This document shows positions 63,391-64,000 of a stretch of DNA of 64,000 nt, one piece after another. The DNA comes from Enterovibrio sp. JCM 19048 (GTDB lineage Bacteria; Pseudomonadota; Gammaproteobacteria; Enterobacterales; Vibrionaceae): the NCBI GenBank assembly GCA_001310415.1, contig BAXE01000008.1, positions 115,371 to 179,370 of the forward strand. Reading direction: 5' to 3'. Below the pieces are notes generated by a model, which saw only the letters and a program-made list of their open reading frames with translations, had not been told where the DNA came from and ran no database searches. Position 1 is the stretch's first letter. Each line of letters opens with the position of its first letter. Made by a program: the position numbers and the translations under genes.

Positions 63391-63590
63391 AAGAGCGGGA
63401 CCTTGGAAGAGCAAAAAGCGGACCTGGGTCCTGGGAAAGCAAGAACGGGACCTTGGAAGAGCATAAGCGGACCTGGATCCTGGGAAAGCAAGAACGGGAC
63501 CTTGGAAGAGCATAAGCGGACCTAGGTCCTAAGGAAGCAAGCGCAGGACCTTGGGAAAGCGAAAGCGGACCTAGGGCCTGGGAAGAGCGG
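63391..63590. repeat. Array of degenerate 49-base repeats between wza and the four-helix-bundle gene
   Basis: About four copies of a unit of 48-49 bases, each with ACGGGACCTTGGAAGAGC, then AWAAGCGGACCT and GGTCCTGGGAAAGC. The first three are close to identical and the last is degenerate. Each unit contains imperfect CCWNGG palindromes. The array ends 10 bases before the next ATG. A small hairpin AAGCCC/GGGCTT lies at 63376-63391 after the wza stop. Confidence 0.9.
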
Positions 63591-63600
63591 ACAGCAAAGT

Positions 63601-63984
63601 ATGGAATACGAAAAGCTAAGGGTATGGCAGGACGCCTTCTCACTTGCCTCTCAAGCATATAAAGCAATTGGTTCTTGCAAAGACTATTCGCTAAAAGACC
63701 AAATACGACGTTCTGCCGTTTCTGTTCCATCAAATATTGCTGAAGGTGAAGAACGGGAAACTGTTAAAGAGTCGGTAAGGTTTTTATACATAGCAAAAGG
63801 TTCTTGCGGCGAATTATATACGCAGCTACTTCTTGCCAGGAACTTTGGTTACTTAGACGAAACGGTATCTGACAGCCTTTTAGGTAAAACGAAATCCGTC
63901 AGTAAAATGATTGCTTCATTAATTAAGTATCGAGCCGGCAACGTAAAAGAGCCTGACTTGCTCTACCAAGTTGACAAAAAATAA
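63601..63984 (+). CDS. Four-helix-bundle protein (S23/bAvd-like, TIGR02436 type)
   Basis: An intact 127-residue helical protein: YEKLRVWQDAFSLASQAYKA, YSLKDQIRRSAVSVPSNIAE, GEERETVKESVRFLYIAKGS and ELYTQLLLARNFGYL are the four-helix signatures. Relatives are encoded in intervening sequences of 23S rRNA and include the bAvd accessory protein of diversity-generating retroelements; stand-alone copies are common in capsule loci and have no known function. No reverse transcriptase or rRNA is near. It directly follows the 49-base repeat array; capsule genes wzb/wzc may follow beyond the window. Confidence 0.88.
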   Translation: MEYEKLRVWQDAFSLASQAYKAIGSCKDYSLKDQIRRSAVSVPSNIAEGEERETVKESVRFLYIAKGSCGELYTQLLLARNFGYLDETVSDSLLGKTKSVSKMIASLIKYRAGNVKEPDLLYQVDKK

Positions 63985-64000
63985 CCTAAATAAAATCCTG

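Noticed and set aside
63391..63984. Diversity-generating retroelement based on the bAvd-like protein
   Set aside because: No reverse transcriptase and no template/variable repeat pair with adenine-specific changes is seen in the visible sequence. The family resemblance alone is not enough.
63601..63984. rRNA intervening sequence (S23 protein implies 23S rRNA)
   Set aside because: No rRNA sequence flanks the gene; wza and repeats do.

Overview
The window looks like chromosome I of a member of the Vibrionaceae. The evidence is the core order fimV-truA-accD-folC-dedD-cvpA-purF, a pdxB-linked second asd, sixA-smrB-prmB-aroC-epmC-mnmC-fabB, and an O-antigen/capsule locus that carries the Vibrio 'right junction gene' rjg beside wza and a gfc-type cluster. 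Grimontia/Enterovibrio-like relatives are a reasonable guess, but genus cannot be settled from sequence reading alone.

Layout. (1) About 1-26.3 kb is conserved housekeeping DNA: M16 peptidase, sixA, smrB, prmB, aroC, a TRIC-type channel, epmC-yfcL, mnmC, fabB, pdxB-asd, fimV, truA, accD, folC-dedD, cvpA-purF (with a PurR box), a Yip1-family protein, a LysR regulator and rssB. (2) 26.5-27.2 kb holds rfaH and an ops element, the RfaH loading site. (3) 27.2-52.9 kb is an A+T-richer polysaccharide operon of about 24 genes read rightwards. It contains a WbpA/B/D/E/I-type route to a diacetamido-uronic acid sugar, a PglF/E/D/C-type bacillosamine-like route with its initiating transferase, seven or more glycosyltransferases, a deacetylase paired with an LpxD-like acyltransferase, a GtrB-like/SMR/GT-C-like glycosylation set, a methyltransferase and an OafA-type acyltransferase. 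(4) 53.1-55.1 kb, leftward, has an O-antigen ligase/polymerase-like protein and a GT25 transferase. (5) rjg lies at 55.3-56.7 kb. (6) 56.9-61 kb, leftward, is a gfcABCD-type outer-membrane cluster. (7) 61.2-64 kb, rightward, has a small lipoprotein, a 590-bp leader with a second ops element, wza, a repeat array and an S23-type four-helix-bundle gene.

How the parts fit. RfaH made at 26.6 kb should load at both ops elements and let RNA polymerase read through the sugar operon and the wza export operon, including an internal terminator at 29.5 kb. The sugar enzymes, transferases, ligase, GfcABCD and Wza together describe an LPS O-antigen and/or a group-4-like capsule.

Sequence quality. About 50 single-base frame breaks, nearly all one missing base in or beside a short homopolymer, interrupt otherwise normal genes, including essential ones. 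Restoring one base per break gives family-typical lengths (AroC 361, FabB 403, PurF 504, FolC 423 residues). These are read here as assembly or basecalling errors, and each gene is annotated over its full restored span.

The least explained signals are: a GTCTCNN heptamer array at two convergent gene junctions; a CCTNGG/GAAGAGC repeat family at three sites, one leading into the four-helix-bundle gene; an ABC-exporter-like membrane protein that stops before any Walker A motif, with an unknown partner; the deacetylase/acyltransferase pair; and two Vibrio-type inverted-repeat elements.
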